From assembly GCA_947626355.1 (NCBI GenBank), contig CANQRV010000020.1, positions 1 to 40,408 of the forward strand: DNA of 40,408 bases, written 5' to 3'. Both the position numbers and the translations under genes were made by a program. This DNA is from an uncultured Muribaculaceae bacterium (lineage in GTDB: Bacteria; Bacteroidota; Bacteroidia; Bacteroidales; Muribaculaceae). The notes under the pieces are model-generated. The model did no database searches. It worked only from the letters and a program-made list of their open reading frames with translations, and was not told the origin of the DNA. The first letter of the stretch is position 1, and the number at the start of each line of letters is the position of its first letter. Below are positions 7,211-16,318 of the stretch, piece by piece.

Positions 7211-8704
7211 TCAGAACTTGTAGGCCAGCATCAGGTTGAGGTCGAACGACGACGAGCGCACGTCGGGATAGTCGCGGTAGTGGGTGGTGCGCATATAGTT
7301 GGTAAAGCTCAGACTCGCATAGAGCTTCTTCCATATCCTGCAGTCGGCGCGCACCTCCGTGACGTTGAACGAGGCCGCCGATTTGTCGCCCTGGACGTTG
7401 AGCGTGCGGTAGTCCACTTTCGAGAGGTCGGTGCCGTAGCGGTAGCCGCTCCACGTGAACAGCCGGTAGAACTCATGGTTGACCGAGATGGAGAACTTAT
7501 CCTTGTCGATCACGAGGTTGGCGCCTGCCTTCACCGAGAAACCGGACGCGAAGTTGTAGTTGCGCTCGTCGGTCTCGTAGTGGTCAGAGAGGATGGAGCC
7601 GAGAATCACCCCGTTGACGTGGGTGTAGAAGTCGAGCACACAGCGCTTCGTGTCGGAGTCGCGAAACATCAGGCCGGCTCCGATGCAGGCCGGGATGCCG
7701 AGCTTGTATGGCACCTTCTCGATGCCGTCGATGGTGTCGGAGTCGTAATAGTCGAAATGCTGGTAGAGGCCGATGCTCATGCTCGACTTACGCGACTCGA
7801 GGATCTCGCGGGCCAGCAGACGCCCCTTGATCTCAAGCTGCGAGAGCACGGGCTGCGACTTCATGCCCTGGATCTGCGCCCGGATGGTGAAGTAGTCGTA
7901 GGGCTTCGTCGACTTCACTTCGAAGCGCTCGCCGTATTCCATATCGAGCTGGGCCACGGCTCCGACATGCGTCTGGTTGAGCTTCCCTCTGGGCACGAGC
8001 GTGCGCATCCCGACCGAGGCACGGATGGCAAAGTTCGGTATGCCGTAGAGGCGTCCGCGCGTGGGACGGTAGCGCCACGCCTCGCCGGTGATGATGCGGT
8101 TGAGGCCCCGCATGGGCGAGATGAGGAAGCAGGCGAGCTCATGGCCGAAGCGGCGCGCGCCGCGCGTGCGCTCGTCGATGACGGCGTCGGAGGCGCGGAA
8201 GAGCACCTCCCCGATGGCCGTGCCCCCGATAGGGGTGGCGATGAAGTCGTTGGTGGAGGGATATTCACACTCCATGAAGAGCTCCCACATGCCGGAGCCA
8301 GCGATGGCGAAGAGGCTCGACTGCCAGTAGTTGAAGCCGTTGGCGCGCCCCGCGTTGAAATAGAGCGAGCCGTTGTAGGGGTGGAGGAAGGTGTTGGTGC
8401 CCAGCTTGTCGTTGTCCCAGATGAAGCCGTGCTTGAAGTTCTCCTTTATGGAGTGCCAGGAGATATGGGCGTAGTCGCCGTTCTGCACGTAGCGGTCGAA
8501 GGCCCAGAGGCCGATGTTGAAGCCGAACACCTCGCCGGCGGCGCGCCAGAAGTGGCGCCTGGTGCCGAAGGCCACGTCGGCCGAGTCGGGGCGCACCTGC
8601 CTCACCGCGCTGACCTTGATGGGAATCTGGGCCGCAGCAGGAAGAAAGACGGCGCCCATGGCGAGCATGAGGATAATCCTGATATGGAGATTGGAGAGCG
8701 ACAT
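7211..8704 (-). CDS. DUF3943 domain-containing outer-membrane protein
   Basis: A 497-residue protein with a signal peptide of about 25 residues (ending PAAA, before Q). The middle carries the DUF3943 signature: WHSIKENFKHGFIWDND, NTFLHPYNGSLYFNAGR and the small-residue-rich segment around TPIGGTAIGE. The C-terminal half alternates polar and hydrophobic residues and ends in LMLAYKF, a terminal-Phe strand as in outer-membrane beta-barrels. I infer an outer-membrane barrel of unknown function. The gene follows the phosphosugar mutase on the same strand but is separated from it by a 52-bp perfect palindrome, so it is probably transcribed separately. No convincing -7 box was found in 8705-8782. 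Confidence 0.8.
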   Translation of the reverse strand: MSLSNLHIRIILMLAMGAVFLPAAAQIPIKVSAVRQVRPDSADVAFGTRRHFWRAAGEVFGFNIGLWAFDRYVQNGDYAHISWHSIKENFKHGFIWDNDKLGTNTFLHPYNGSLYFNAGRANGFNYWQSSLFAIAGSGMWELFMECEYPSTNDFIATPIGGTAIGEVLFRASDAVIDERTRGARRFGHELACFLISPMRGLNRIITGEAWRYRPTRGRLYGIPNFAIRASVGMRTLVPRGKLNQTHVGAVAQLDMEYGERFEVKSTKPYDYFTIRAQIQGMKSQPVLSQLEIKGRLLAREILESRKSSMSIGLYQHFDYYDSDTIDGIEKVPYKLGIPACIGAGLMFRDSDTKRCVLDFYTHVNGVILGSILSDHYETDERNYNFASGFSVKAGANLVIDKDKFSISVNHEFYRLFTWSGYRYGTDLSKVDYRTLNVQGDKSAASFNVTEVRADCRIWKKLYASLSFTNYMRTTHYRDYPDVRSSSFDLNLMLAYKF

Positions 8705-8782
8705 TGATCTGCGGTTTGGGTTTTGAATAGTCTTGATAATGCAATCTACACCAATCTAACAAATACCCCCCGCCATAGGTTT

Positions 8783-8838
8783 GAGACAGCGAGGGGTGAA
8801 AGGCGCCGCGGCGCCTTTCACCCCTCGCTGTCTCTTTG
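8783..8838. terminator. 52-bp perfect palindrome with plus-strand T-rich tail
   Basis: Bases 8783-8808 are exactly complementary to 8809-8834 with no spacer, giving 26-bp arms. TTTGTATTTCTTTATT follows on the plus strand. It lies 15 bp after the stop of the minus-strand phosphosugar mutase, where a terminator is expected, although the T-rich side faces the other way. The transcript would form a very stable hairpin in either direction. Confidence 0.75.
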
Positions 8839-8848
8839 TATTTCTTTA

Positions 8849-10600
8849 TTACTTCACACCGAGGTCGCGCAGCACGTCGTCGATGTGGCGCTCGGCCTTC
8901 TCCACCGTATCCTCGTAGCTCTCTTTCGACGGCATATCCTCACGCACCTCGACGTAGAACTTGATCTTCGGCTCCGTGCCCGAAGGACGGATCGACACCT
9001 TGTCGCCCGCCTCCGTGAAGAACTGCAGCACGTTGGAGGTCACCGGGAAGTTGAGCTTCTCCGTCGTCCCGGTCCTGAGGTCGCGGCAGTTGAGGTCGGC
9101 ATAATCCTTGATCACCGTCACCGGAGAGCCGGCGAGCGACTTCGGCGGATTCTCGCGGTAGCCCTTCATCATGGCCACTATCTCGTCGGCTCCCGTCTTG
9201 CCGGGACGCACCACGCTCACGCCGCGCTCGCGAGAGAAACCGTATCTCGCGTAGATGTCGATCACCAGCTCATAGAGGTCGAGGCCCTGGTCGGCCGCCC
9301 ATGCGGCGCACTCACACATCAGCGAGATGGCCGACACGGAGTCCTTGTCGCGGCAGAACGTCTCGGCCAGGAAACCGTAGCTCTCCTCGCAGCCCCCGAG
9401 GTAGCGCTCCCTGCCTTCGAGCGAGCGCATCACATCGGCGATCCACTTGAAGCCCGTGAAGCAGTCGTAGCATTTCACGTTGTTGGCTTCGGCGATGCGC
9501 TTGATTGTCTCCGTGGTGACGATTGTCTTCACGCAATACTCATTGCCCGTGAGTCGGCCGAGCTCGGCGTTGCGGGTGATGATGTAGTAGAGGAGCGTCA
9601 TGCCGATCTGGTTGCCGTTGAGCAGCTGGTAGTTGCCCTTCTTGTCGCGCACCACCACGCCTATGCGGTCGGCGTCGGGGTCGGAGGCGAGCACTATGCT
9701 GGCGCCTGTCTCGCGGGCCTTGGCGATGCCCATGGCCATGGCCTCGGGGTTCTCCGGGTTGGGGGAGGCCACTGTGGGGAAGTCGCCGTCCTGCACGTCC
9801 TGCTCGGGCACGTGGATGATGTTGTTGAAGCCCCAGCGCTTCAGCGAGTCGAAGATCAGCATCGAGCCTGTGCCGTGGATCGGGGTGTAGACGATCTTCA
9901 TGTCGGCGTGGCGCCTGTCGGCCTCCGGGCTGAGCGAGAGGGCCCTGATGTCTTCGAGATAGGGCTCGTCGATGTCCTTGCCGATGATCTGGATGAGCTC
10001 CCTGTCGGACTGGAACCGGATCTGGCTGACGTCCTTGATGCGGTTGACGTATTCGATGGTCTCCACATCGTGGGGGGCGATCATCTGGGCGCCGTCGCTC
10101 CAGTAGGCCTTGTAGCCGTTGTATTCCTTGGGGTTGTGGCTGGCGGTGATGTTGACGCCGCTCTGGCAGCCCAGACGCCTGATGGCATACGACACCTCCG
10201 GAGTGGGGCGGCAGGCGACGAAGAGATATGCCTTGATGCCGTTGGCCGAGAAGATGTCGGCCACCATCTCGGCAAACCTGCGCGAGTTGTGGCGCACGTC
10301 GTGGCCCACCACCACGCTGATCTGCGGAAGGTCCTTGAAGCAGTCGAGAAGATACTCGGCGAGACCCTGGGTGGCTGCGCCCACCGTGTAGATGTTCATC
10401 CTGTTGGTGCCGGCGCCCATGATGCCGCGCAGGCCCCCCGTGCCGAACTCGAGGTCCTTGTAGAAGCTCTCGATAAGCTCTGTCTTGTCGTCGGCCTCAA
10501 GCATCCTTTTCACTTCGGCGCGTGTCTCCTCGTCGTATTCGGGCCCGAGCCATTTCTCGGCGCGAGCCGTCACCGTTCTCAATAATTCGTCGTTGCTCAT
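8849..10600 (-). CDS. Phosphosugar mutase (phosphoglucomutase/phosphomannomutase family)
   Basis: This enzyme of the alpha-D-phosphohexomutase superfamily moves a phosphate between C6 and C1 of a hexose via a phosphoserine. At 583 residues it belongs to the long PGM2/PgcA-like group. All four signatures are visible: the TASHNP loop with phosphoserine Ser154, the metal-binding DPDADR loop, the sugar-binding GGCEESYG segment, and the phosphate-binding RPSGTEPK loop near the C-terminus. Probable role: interconversion of glucose-1-phosphate and glucose-6-phosphate in glycogen and nucleotide-sugar metabolism; phosphomannomutase or deoxyribose activity cannot be excluded. A TATATTTG -7 box lies at 10674-10681 on the minus strand. 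The promoter region is shared divergently with yicC. Confidence 0.93.
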   Translation of the reverse strand: MSNDELLRTVTARAEKWLGPEYDEETRAEVKRMLEADDKTELIESFYKDLEFGTGGLRGIMGAGTNRMNIYTVGAATQGLAEYLLDCFKDLPQISVVVGHDVRHNSRRFAEMVADIFSANGIKAYLFVACRPTPEVSYAIRRLGCQSGVNITASHNPKEYNGYKAYWSDGAQMIAPHDVETIEYVNRIKDVSQIRFQSDRELIQIIGKDIDEPYLEDIRALSLSPEADRRHADMKIVYTPIHGTGSMLIFDSLKRWGFNNIIHVPEQDVQDGDFPTVASPNPENPEAMAMGIAKARETGASIVLASDPDADRIGVVVRDKKGNYQLLNGNQIGMTLLYYIITRNAELGRLTGNEYCVKTIVTTETIKRIAEANNVKCYDCFTGFKWIADVMRSLEGRERYLGGCEESYGFLAETFCRDKDSVSAISLMCECAAWAADQGLDLYELVIDIYARYGFSRERGVSVVRPGKTGADEIVAMMKGYRENPPKSLAGSPVTVIKDYADLNCRDLRTGTTEKLNFPVTSNVLQFFTEAGDKVSIRPSGTEPKIKFYVEVREDMPSKESYEDTVEKAERHIDDVLRDLGVK

Positions 10601-10673
10601 ATATGTATGATTGTTTTGGGTTTTGTGGGTAAAGCGGAGCCGGATGCCTACCGGATCTCCGACTAATTAAACG

Positions 10674-10681
10674 CAAATATA
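10674..10681 (-). promoter_or_regulatory. -7 promoter box of the phosphosugar mutase gene
   Basis: CAAATATA on the plus strand reads TATATTTG on the minus strand, with a partial TTG about 22 bp further upstream. It is back to back with the yicC promoter at 10726. Confidence 0.65.
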
Positions 10682-10725
10682 GCAAATTTCGATTGCATAG
10701 TGGCAATAAATCAATAAAAAAATGC

Positions 10726-10733
10726 TAAATTTG
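10726..10733 (+). promoter_or_regulatory. -7 promoter box of the yicC-gmk-nadD operon
   Basis: TAAATTTG matches TAnnTTTG and lies 31 bp before the yicC start. The -33 element is weak. Confidence 0.65.
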
Positions 10734-10764
10734 CGGTGAGTATTACCTTTAAAGACGCTGTGTA

Positions 10765-11652
10765 ATGATTCTTTCCATGACCGGCTTCGGCCGCGGGGTG
10801 GCTTCTTCGCCACATAAAAAAATCACAGTCGAGATCAAGTCGCTGAATAGCAAGCAGCTTGACCTCACCTGCCGCATACCCTCCAGCATGCGCGAGCTCG
10901 AGATCGAGGCGCGCAATATGCTCGCTCCCGTGGTGGAGCGCGGCAAGGTGGAGCTCTCGGCCAATGTGGAGCAGCTCGGCGAGGAGGCTCCCGCCTCGCT
11001 CAATTCGGGCGCCCTGCGCGCCTACAAGGCACAGATAGAGCAGCTCGACGAGCTCCTCGGCATCCCACACCCCGCCGACTGGCACTCCGTGCTTCTCCGT
11101 CTCCCCGACGCCCTCCGCGCCGAGACCGCCGACCTCGACCCCGACGATGTCGCGGCTTTCTCGAAGGCCGTGGCCGACGCTCTCGCGAATATCGTGGAGT
11201 CGCGGCTCCGGGAAGGCCGAAAGCTGTATCTCTTTTTCATCGACAAGATAGCCAACATCGAGAGCCTTCTCGCCGACATCGACCCATATGAGAAAGAGAG
11301 GGTGCCGAAAATCAGAGCACGCCTCGAGGAGCAGCTCTCCCGCCTCACCTCCATCGAATACGACCGCGGCCGTCTCGAGCAGGAGCTCATCTTCTATATA
11401 GAGAAGCTCGACGTCAGCGAGGAGAAGCTGAGGCTCTCCGCCCATATGCACTACTTCCTCGAGACAATGGGCCCCGACGACGGCAAGGCGTCGTCGGGCG
11501 TGGGCAAGAAGCTCGGATTCATCGCCCAGGAGATGGGCAGGGAGATCAACACCCTCGGCTCGAAATCCAACGACGCCGGGATGCAGAAGATCGTGGTGAG
11601 GATGAAAGACGAGCTCGAGCAGATCAAGGAGCAGGTGCTCAACGTGCTCTGA
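10765..11652 (+). CDS. yicC: YicC/YloC family endoribonuclease
   Basis: The protein has 295 residues, the usual YicC length, and opens with MILSMTGFGRG, the near-invariant start of the family. The YicC_N domain covers roughly residues 1-155 and the DUF1732-type C-terminal domain about 205-295, including the conserved GKKLGFIAQEMGREINTLGSK segment (ending near 275). E. coli YicC is described as an endoribonuclease acting on small RNA; activity in Bacteroidales is inferred from homology. It opens a run with gmk (53 bp later) and nadD, a neighbourhood common in Bacteroidetes. The ATG at 10765 fits both the family start and the nearby promoter. Confidence 0.95.
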   Translation: MILSMTGFGRGVASSPHKKITVEIKSLNSKQLDLTCRIPSSMRELEIEARNMLAPVVERGKVELSANVEQLGEEAPASLNSGALRAYKAQIEQLDELLGIPHPADWHSVLLRLPDALRAETADLDPDDVAAFSKAVADALANIVESRLREGRKLYLFFIDKIANIESLLADIDPYEKERVPKIRARLEEQLSRLTSIEYDRGRLEQELIFYIEKLDVSEEKLRLSAHMHYFLETMGPDDGKASSGVGKKLGFIAQEMGREINTLGSKSNDAGMQKIVVRMKDELEQIKEQVLNVL

Positions 11653-11705
11653 GCGCGGCGCATACATGAATTTTAAATCGACTATATAAATATTGAGACT
11701 CAATT

Positions 11706-12299
11706 ATGGACTTTAAAACCAATACCGGAAAGCAACGAGGGAAAATCATCATCATGTCGGCCCCCTCAGGAGCCGGCAAATCCACCATCATAGAAAGGCT
11801 GATGCAGGACCCGGAGCTCAAGCTGGGCTTCTCGATCTCGGCCACCAGCCGCCAGCCGCGCGGCAACGAGCAGCACGGCAGGGAATACTACTTCATGACG
11901 GCCGAGGAGTTTGCCCGCCGCGCCCGCAAGGGTGAGTTCGTGGAGTGGGAGGAGGTCTACGCAGGCACCTTCTACGGCACCCTCCGCTCGGAGGTGGAGC
12001 GCGTGCTCTCCTCGGGGCGCAACCTCATAATGGACATCGACGTGAAGGGCGGCGTCAACGTGAAGCAGCGTTTCTGCGCCGACGCCCTCTCCATCTTCAT
12101 CCTGCCTCCGGGCATCGACGCCCTGCGCGAGCGTCTCGCCAGCCGCGGCTCCGACAGCCCAGAGTCTATCCAGAAGCGCCTCGACAAGGCCGAATACGAG
12201 ATGAGCTTCGCTCCGAGGTTCGACTACACGGTGGTCAACGACAATCTCGACCAGGCCGTGGAGGAGACCCGCCGCATCATCAAGGACTTCATAGCCTGA
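11706..12299 (+). CDS. gmk: Guanylate kinase
   Basis: Guanylate kinase phosphorylates GMP to GDP with ATP and is essential for GTP and dGTP synthesis. The 197-residue protein has the P-loop APSGAGKST at 19-27, the GMP-binding segment with SRQPRGNEQHGREYYF, then EWEEVYAGTFYGT and the DIDVKGGVNVKQ motif, and the C-terminal NDNLDQA. All are typical and complete. The N-terminal extension before the P-loop is short. It lies between yicC and nadD, with only 13 bp to nadD, so translation is probably linked. Confidence 0.97.
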   Translation: MDFKTNTGKQRGKIIIMSAPSGAGKSTIIERLMQDPELKLGFSISATSRQPRGNEQHGREYYFMTAEEFARRARKGEFVEWEEVYAGTFYGTLRSEVERVLSSGRNLIMDIDVKGGVNVKQRFCADALSIFILPPGIDALRERLASRGSDSPESIQKRLDKAEYEMSFAPRFDYTVVNDNLDQAVEETRRIIKDFIA

Positions 12300-12312
12300 C
12301 CTTCCCCGAGGC

Positions 12313-12888
12313 ATGCGCCACATAGGCATCTATGGCGGGAGCTTCGACCCCATACACACCGGCCACGCCATAGTGGCCGGTTATATGTCGCAGTTCGCGG
12401 GTCTCGACGAGCTCTGGCTGATGGTGTCGCGCCGAAATCCGCTGAAGACCGACAGCATGCCGGCCCCCGACCGTCACCGCCTCGCCATGGCGGCCCTGGT
12501 GGCCGCACGATGCCGCGGCGTGAGGGTCTCCGACTTCGAGATGCATCTGCCGGCGCCCTCCTATACCTACGTCACCCTCTGCCGCCTGCGCGAGCAGCAT
12601 CCCGACTGCCGCTTCTCGCTGGTGGTGGGCAGCGACTCATGGCTCTCCTTCCACCGCTGGCGCAACGCCCGCGAGATCCTCGAGGAGTTCGGCATCATAG
12701 TCTATCCCCGCCCGGGCTACCCCATGCCGGAGCACACGCCGCCGGGGGTGGCTCTGGCCGCCGATGCCCCCCGGATGGAGATCTCGTCGACCTTCATACG
12801 CCGGCAGATCGCCGAGGGGCGCGACATGGCCTTTTTCGTGCCCGACGACGTGCTCCGCTACATACACCGCCACAACTTATATATATAG
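12313..12888 (+). CDS. nadD: Nicotinate-nucleotide adenylyltransferase
   Basis: NadD transfers AMP from ATP to nicotinate mononucleotide, forming deamido-NAD in NAD synthesis. The 191 residues begin with GIYGGSFDPIHTGH (5-18), the HxGH-type nucleotidyltransferase motif with His15 and His18, and contain the ISSTFIRRQ segment near the C-terminus that binds the ATP phosphates. Length and order of motifs are normal. The gene follows gmk by 13 bp and precedes the DUF5063 gene by 6 bp, so it is inside one operon. Confidence 0.96.
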   Translation: MRHIGIYGGSFDPIHTGHAIVAGYMSQFAGLDELWLMVSRRNPLKTDSMPAPDRHRLAMAALVAARCRGVRVSDFEMHLPAPSYTYVTLCRLREQHPDCRFSLVVGSDSWLSFHRWRNAREILEEFGIIVYPRPGYPMPEHTPPGVALAADAPRMEISSTFIRRQIAEGRDMAFFVPDDVLRYIHRHNLYI

Positions 12889-12894
12889 GAATAT

Positions 12895-13425
12895 ATGGAA
12901 AATGATCTCTCAAGACACCGCCTCATAGAGCTGAGCGCCCTTTGCGCGCGCTATTGCTCGGCCCTCGAGGAGGCCCGCGAGACAGACAGGTCGGAGTTTA
13001 TCGACACCATGCTCCATCTGCTGCCGAGGATTTACTACGAGTTTATCGACATCAGGCCGGCCGTCGGCGTCGAGCCGGACTTTGAGGGAGGCATCCCGGC
13101 CTCATACGTCGACGAGGACTTCTACGAGAGTGTGCGCCGGCGCGTGGAGTCGCTCATCGGCCCCGACGACGTCTTCCTGGAGACCTTCGAGGAAGACATG
13201 AAATACAGCGACACTCCGGTGGCCGCTTCCGTAGCCGAATGCCTGGCCGACATTTTCCAGCCCCTCTACAACTTCATCTCCGTGGTCAGCGACACCCAGG
13301 GTGAACGCGCGGAGGAGGCATACTCCGAATGCCACGACGACTTCGTGGCCTACTGGGCCCAGACCCTCTGCAATGTGCTCCGGGCCCTCAACCATATATA
13401 TCTAACATCCGACAGAAATGAATGA
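12895..13425 (+). CDS. DUF5063 domain-containing protein
   Basis: A 176-residue, acidic, mostly helical protein without signal peptide or membrane segment. The pattern LCARYCSALEE...LLPRIYYEF near the start and the ...DTPVAASVAECLADIFQPLYNFI segment fit the DUF5063 family, which is widespread in Bacteroidetes and has no known function. It starts 6 bp after nadD and overlaps the next gene by 8 bp (13418-13425), so it is translated as part of the operon. I can name the family but not a role. Confidence 0.8.
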   Translation: MENDLSRHRLIELSALCARYCSALEEARETDRSEFIDTMLHLLPRIYYEFIDIRPAVGVEPDFEGGIPASYVDEDFYESVRRRVESLIGPDDVFLETFEEDMKYSDTPVAASVAECLADIFQPLYNFISVVSDTQGERAEEAYSECHDDFVAYWAQTLCNVLRALNHIYLTSDRNE

Positions 13426-14731
13426 TATCGACAGGCTCTTCGAGCGTCTCGACGAGTCGACATGCAATTTCATGGCCGTGGCCCGCATGAAGCGCGAGCT
13501 CGACGACCTCGGCTTCGAGGAGCTCGATTCCCGAGAGCCCTGGCGCCTCCGCAGGAGCGCCCGCTACTACGTGACGAAAAACGACTCCGCCATCTTCGCC
13601 TTCATCCCCGGCACGGAGCTCCCCTCGAAGGGAGGCTTCCGCCTTATCGCCGCCCACAGCGACAGCCCATGCTTCAAGATCAAGACCAACCCCGAGATCT
13701 ACGGCGACGGGGGAGTGGTGGGCCTCAATGTGGAGAAATACGGCGGCGGCATCATGTACACCTGGTTCGACCGGCCCCTCTCCATCTCCGGCCGCGTGAT
13801 GCTCGACTCCGGCAATCCCCTGGAGCCGGAGACGCGTCTGGTCGACTTCCGGCGCCCCGTGGCCACGATTCCGCATCTCGCCATCCATTTCAACCGTCAG
13901 GTCAACGAGGGCAACCCCCTCTCCGTGCAGAAAGACATGAAGCCCGTGCTCGGCTACTTCTCCAGGGAGCAGCTGCGACAGGCCTCCGAAAACGGCGGCT
14001 TCATACGCCTGATGCTCGCCGGCGAGCTCAAGACGGAGCCAGACAGGATCCTCGACTACGAGCTCTGCCTCTATCCTTACGAGAAGGCCGGAGTCTGCGG
14101 CCTGGAGGGGGAATACTACCAGTCGGCGCGCATCGACGACCTCTCGATGGCCTTCGCCGCCCTCGAGGCCCTCGAGCTCTCGGCCGACAAGCCATGCCCC
14201 GCCACGCGCATGATCATGATCTTCGACAACGAGGAGACAGGCTCCTCCACCAAGCAGGGCGCCGCCTCCGCCTTCGCCCGCTCGCTCGCGGAGCGCGTCA
14301 CCGCATGCCTCGAGCCCGACGCCCCGCAGGCATTCCATCAGGCCATAGCCTCCTCCTTCCTCATCTCGGCCGACAACGCCCATGCCTGGCACCCCAACTA
14401 CAACGAGAAATACGACCCCACCAACCATCCCGTGATCGGCGGCGGCCCCGTGGTGAAGATCAACGCCAACTGCAAGTATATGACCGACGCCCGCTCCGCA
14501 GCCGTCTTCCGCGCCCTCTGCCGCGAGGCCAAGGTGCCTTGCCAGTATTTCGTCAACCACGGCGACGTGGCCGGAGGCTCCACACTCGGCAACATCCTCA
14601 CCTCGCAGCTCGACCTCAGCGGCGTCGACATGGGATGCGCCATATGGGCGATGCACAGCGCCAGGGAGACCGCCGGACTCAGCGACCACTTCGACACAGA
14701 AAAGGCTTTCACCGCCTTCTTCATGCACTGA
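13418..14731 (+). CDS. M18 family aminopeptidase (aspartyl aminopeptidase-like)
   Basis: A cytoplasmic zinc metallopeptidase of the M18 family, removing N-terminal acidic residues from peptides. The 437 residues include the metal-ligand His80 with Asp82 in AAHSDSP, the DNEETGS motif at 270-276 with the catalytic Glu and second metal ligand, SADNAHAWHPNY, and the C-terminal GLSDHFDTE segment with a His ligand. This is the full family length. The ATG overlaps the end of the DUF5063 gene by 8 bp, suggesting translational coupling and placing this gene last in the yicC operon. Substrate preference for Asp/Glu is by homology. Confidence 0.94.
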   Translation: MNDIDRLFERLDESTCNFMAVARMKRELDDLGFEELDSREPWRLRRSARYYVTKNDSAIFAFIPGTELPSKGGFRLIAAHSDSPCFKIKTNPEIYGDGGVVGLNVEKYGGGIMYTWFDRPLSISGRVMLDSGNPLEPETRLVDFRRPVATIPHLAIHFNRQVNEGNPLSVQKDMKPVLGYFSREQLRQASENGGFIRLMLAGELKTEPDRILDYELCLYPYEKAGVCGLEGEYYQSARIDDLSMAFAALEALELSADKPCPATRMIMIFDNEETGSSTKQGAASAFARSLAERVTACLEPDAPQAFHQAIASSFLISADNAHAWHPNYNEKYDPTNHPVIGGGPVVKINANCKYMTDARSAAVFRALCREAKVPCQYFVNHGDVAGGSTLGNILTSQLDLSGVDMGCAIWAMHSARETAGLSDHFDTEKAFTAFFMH

Positions 14732-14775
14732 CACGCCCCCTTCCGGGTCATTTTTATCGTTTTCATCCGCGCGCA

Positions 14776-14807
14776 TTTGCCAGCCACAATAAAATTTCTT
14801 ACCTTTG
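14776..14807 (+). promoter_or_regulatory. Bacteroidetes-type promoter of tig
   Basis: TTTG at 14776-14779 and TACCTTTG at 14800-14807 are separated by 20 bp, a full consensus match. The tig start at 14870 gives a leader of about 55 nt. Confidence 0.8.
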
Positions 14808-14869
14808 CGGCTGCAATAATTCCGGCCTTCGGGCCAGCCCACCGACAAAGAAATACAACAGATATAAAA

Positions 14870-16216
14870 ATGAACGTAAACTACGACAAGCTCGATGATC
14901 TTCACGGCGAAATCACCGTGACTCTTGAAGAAAAAGACTACGCCGACCAGGTGAAACAGCAGCTCAAGGACTTCGGCAAGAAGCATGCCGAGCCCGGCTT
15001 CCGCCCAGGACACGTGCCCGCCGACCTCATCAGAAGGAAATACGGCAACGCCGTGAAATACGATGTGGTCAACAAGACCGTCGGCAACGCCATTTTCGAC
15101 TATATCAAGGAAAACAAGCTCCAGGTGCTCGGCAACCCCGTGCCCGAGAAGGACAACGATTTCAACATCGACAACGCCGAGTTCGTCTTCAGGTTCCGCG
15201 TGGGCCTCGCTCCCGAGATCTCCGATCCCGTGAGCAAGGACCTCCACATCCCCTACTACAAGATCAAGGTCGACGACAAGATGGTAGACGAGGAAGTGGA
15301 GCGCATGCGCGAGCGCTTCTCCCGCCAGATCCCCGGCGAGGAGGTCGAGGCCGACGCCCTCGTCAAGGGCGTGATCACCCAGCTCAACCCCGACGGCACC
15401 GTGGCCGAGGGGGGCATTGTGGTGGAAAACGGCATCGTATCCCCGAAATATTTCAAGAGCGACGAGCAGCGCCAGCTCTTCCTCGGCAAGCACGTCGGCG
15501 ACGTGGTGGTCTTCAACCCCTACGCCACCTGCGACGGCAATCCCGCCGAGCTCTCCTCCATGCTTAACGTCGACAAGAAAGACGCCGCCAGCTACAACGG
15601 CGACTTCCAGATGGACATCAAGGAGATCATCGTGGTGCGCCCCGCCGAGCTCGATCAGGAATTCTTCGACAATGTGCTCGGAAAGGAGAAGGCCTCTGAC
15701 CTCGACGCCTTCCGAAAGGAAATCACAGGCATCATCGAGGCCGGCCTCGTCAACGACTCCTCCTACCGCTTCGGCATCGACGCCAAGGACGCCGTGATGA
15801 AGGCCGTGGGCGACCTCCAGCTCCCCGACGACGTGCTCAAGGACTTCCTCATCAACAACAACGAGGACATCACCGATGAGAACGTAGAGGAGAAATACAC
15901 CGGGATGCGCCCCGCCCTCTGCTGGGACCTCGTGCGCAACAAGATCGCCGAAGACCTCAAGATTACCGTCGACGACGACGACATGATGAAGGCCGCCCGC
16001 CAGATCGTCTACCGCCAGATCATGCAGTACGGCATCGCCAACCTTCCCGAGGAGGCCGTCGACAACTATGCCCGCGAGATCCTCAAGGACAAGAACGCCA
16101 ATCAGCGCCTGCACGAGAACACCCTCACCAACAAGCTCTTCGCCGCTATCCACGACAACGTCACGCTCGACGAGAAAGAGGTGAGCGCCGATGAATACAA
16201 GGAGCTCTACAAGTAA
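14870..16216 (+). CDS. tig: Trigger factor (ribosome-associated chaperone)
   Basis: Trigger factor binds nascent chains at the ribosome exit tunnel. The 448-residue reading starts at the ATG at 14870 (MNVNYDKLDD); the frame is open further upstream, but that would run through the promoter, so the downstream start is preferred. The N-terminal ribosome-binding domain has the GFRPGHVPADLIRRKYG segment, a variant of the GFRxGxxP signature loop. The middle domain (about 150-250) should be the FKBP-like region but is divergent, and the C-terminal helical arms follow. Divergent PPIase domains are usual in Bacteroidetes trigger factors. It precedes clpP and clpX, the classic order; the 143 bp to clpP contain a separate promoter. 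Confidence 0.95.
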   Translation: MNVNYDKLDDLHGEITVTLEEKDYADQVKQQLKDFGKKHAEPGFRPGHVPADLIRRKYGNAVKYDVVNKTVGNAIFDYIKENKLQVLGNPVPEKDNDFNIDNAEFVFRFRVGLAPEISDPVSKDLHIPYYKIKVDDKMVDEEVERMRERFSRQIPGEEVEADALVKGVITQLNPDGTVAEGGIVVENGIVSPKYFKSDEQRQLFLGKHVGDVVVFNPYATCDGNPAELSSMLNVDKKDAASYNGDFQMDIKEIIVVRPAELDQEFFDNVLGKEKASDLDAFRKEITGIIEAGLVNDSSYRFGIDAKDAVMKAVGDLQLPDDVLKDFLINNNEDITDENVEEKYTGMRPALCWDLVRNKIAEDLKITVDDDDMMKAARQIVYRQIMQYGIANLPEEAVDNYAREILKDKNANQRLHENTLTNKLFAAIHDNVTLDEKEVSADEYKELYK

Positions 16217-16254
16217 GCCGCCTTTTCCCGGCCTCCGGCCAGGCACCCATATCC

Positions 16255-16285
16255 AGCCGCTCCCCACAATTCCCGGGGGGCGGCT
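16255..16285 (+). terminator. Possible weak terminator after tig
   Basis: AGCCGC at 16255-16260 can pair with GCGGCT at 16280-16285, extended inwards by a C-run facing a G-run across one bulge. No T-run follows, so only partial termination is likely. It would help insulate tig from the clpP promoter. Confidence 0.35.
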
Positions 16286-16318
16286 TCATACAATTCGCCC
16301 CCGGCGGTTGTTATATAT

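Noticed and set aside
8723..10585. 620-residue plus-strand ORF opposite the phosphosugar mutase
   Set aside because: Shadow of a well-supported gene, runs through the 52-bp palindrome, no family motif.
14777..14869. 31-codon upstream extension of tig
   Set aside because: It would begin inside the tig promoter; the family N-terminus corresponds to the ATG at 14870.
13388..16267. 959-residue minus-strand ORF
   Set aside because: It spans the M18 peptidase, the tig promoter and tig on the other strand, has no recognisable domain, and shows the same antisense composition bias.
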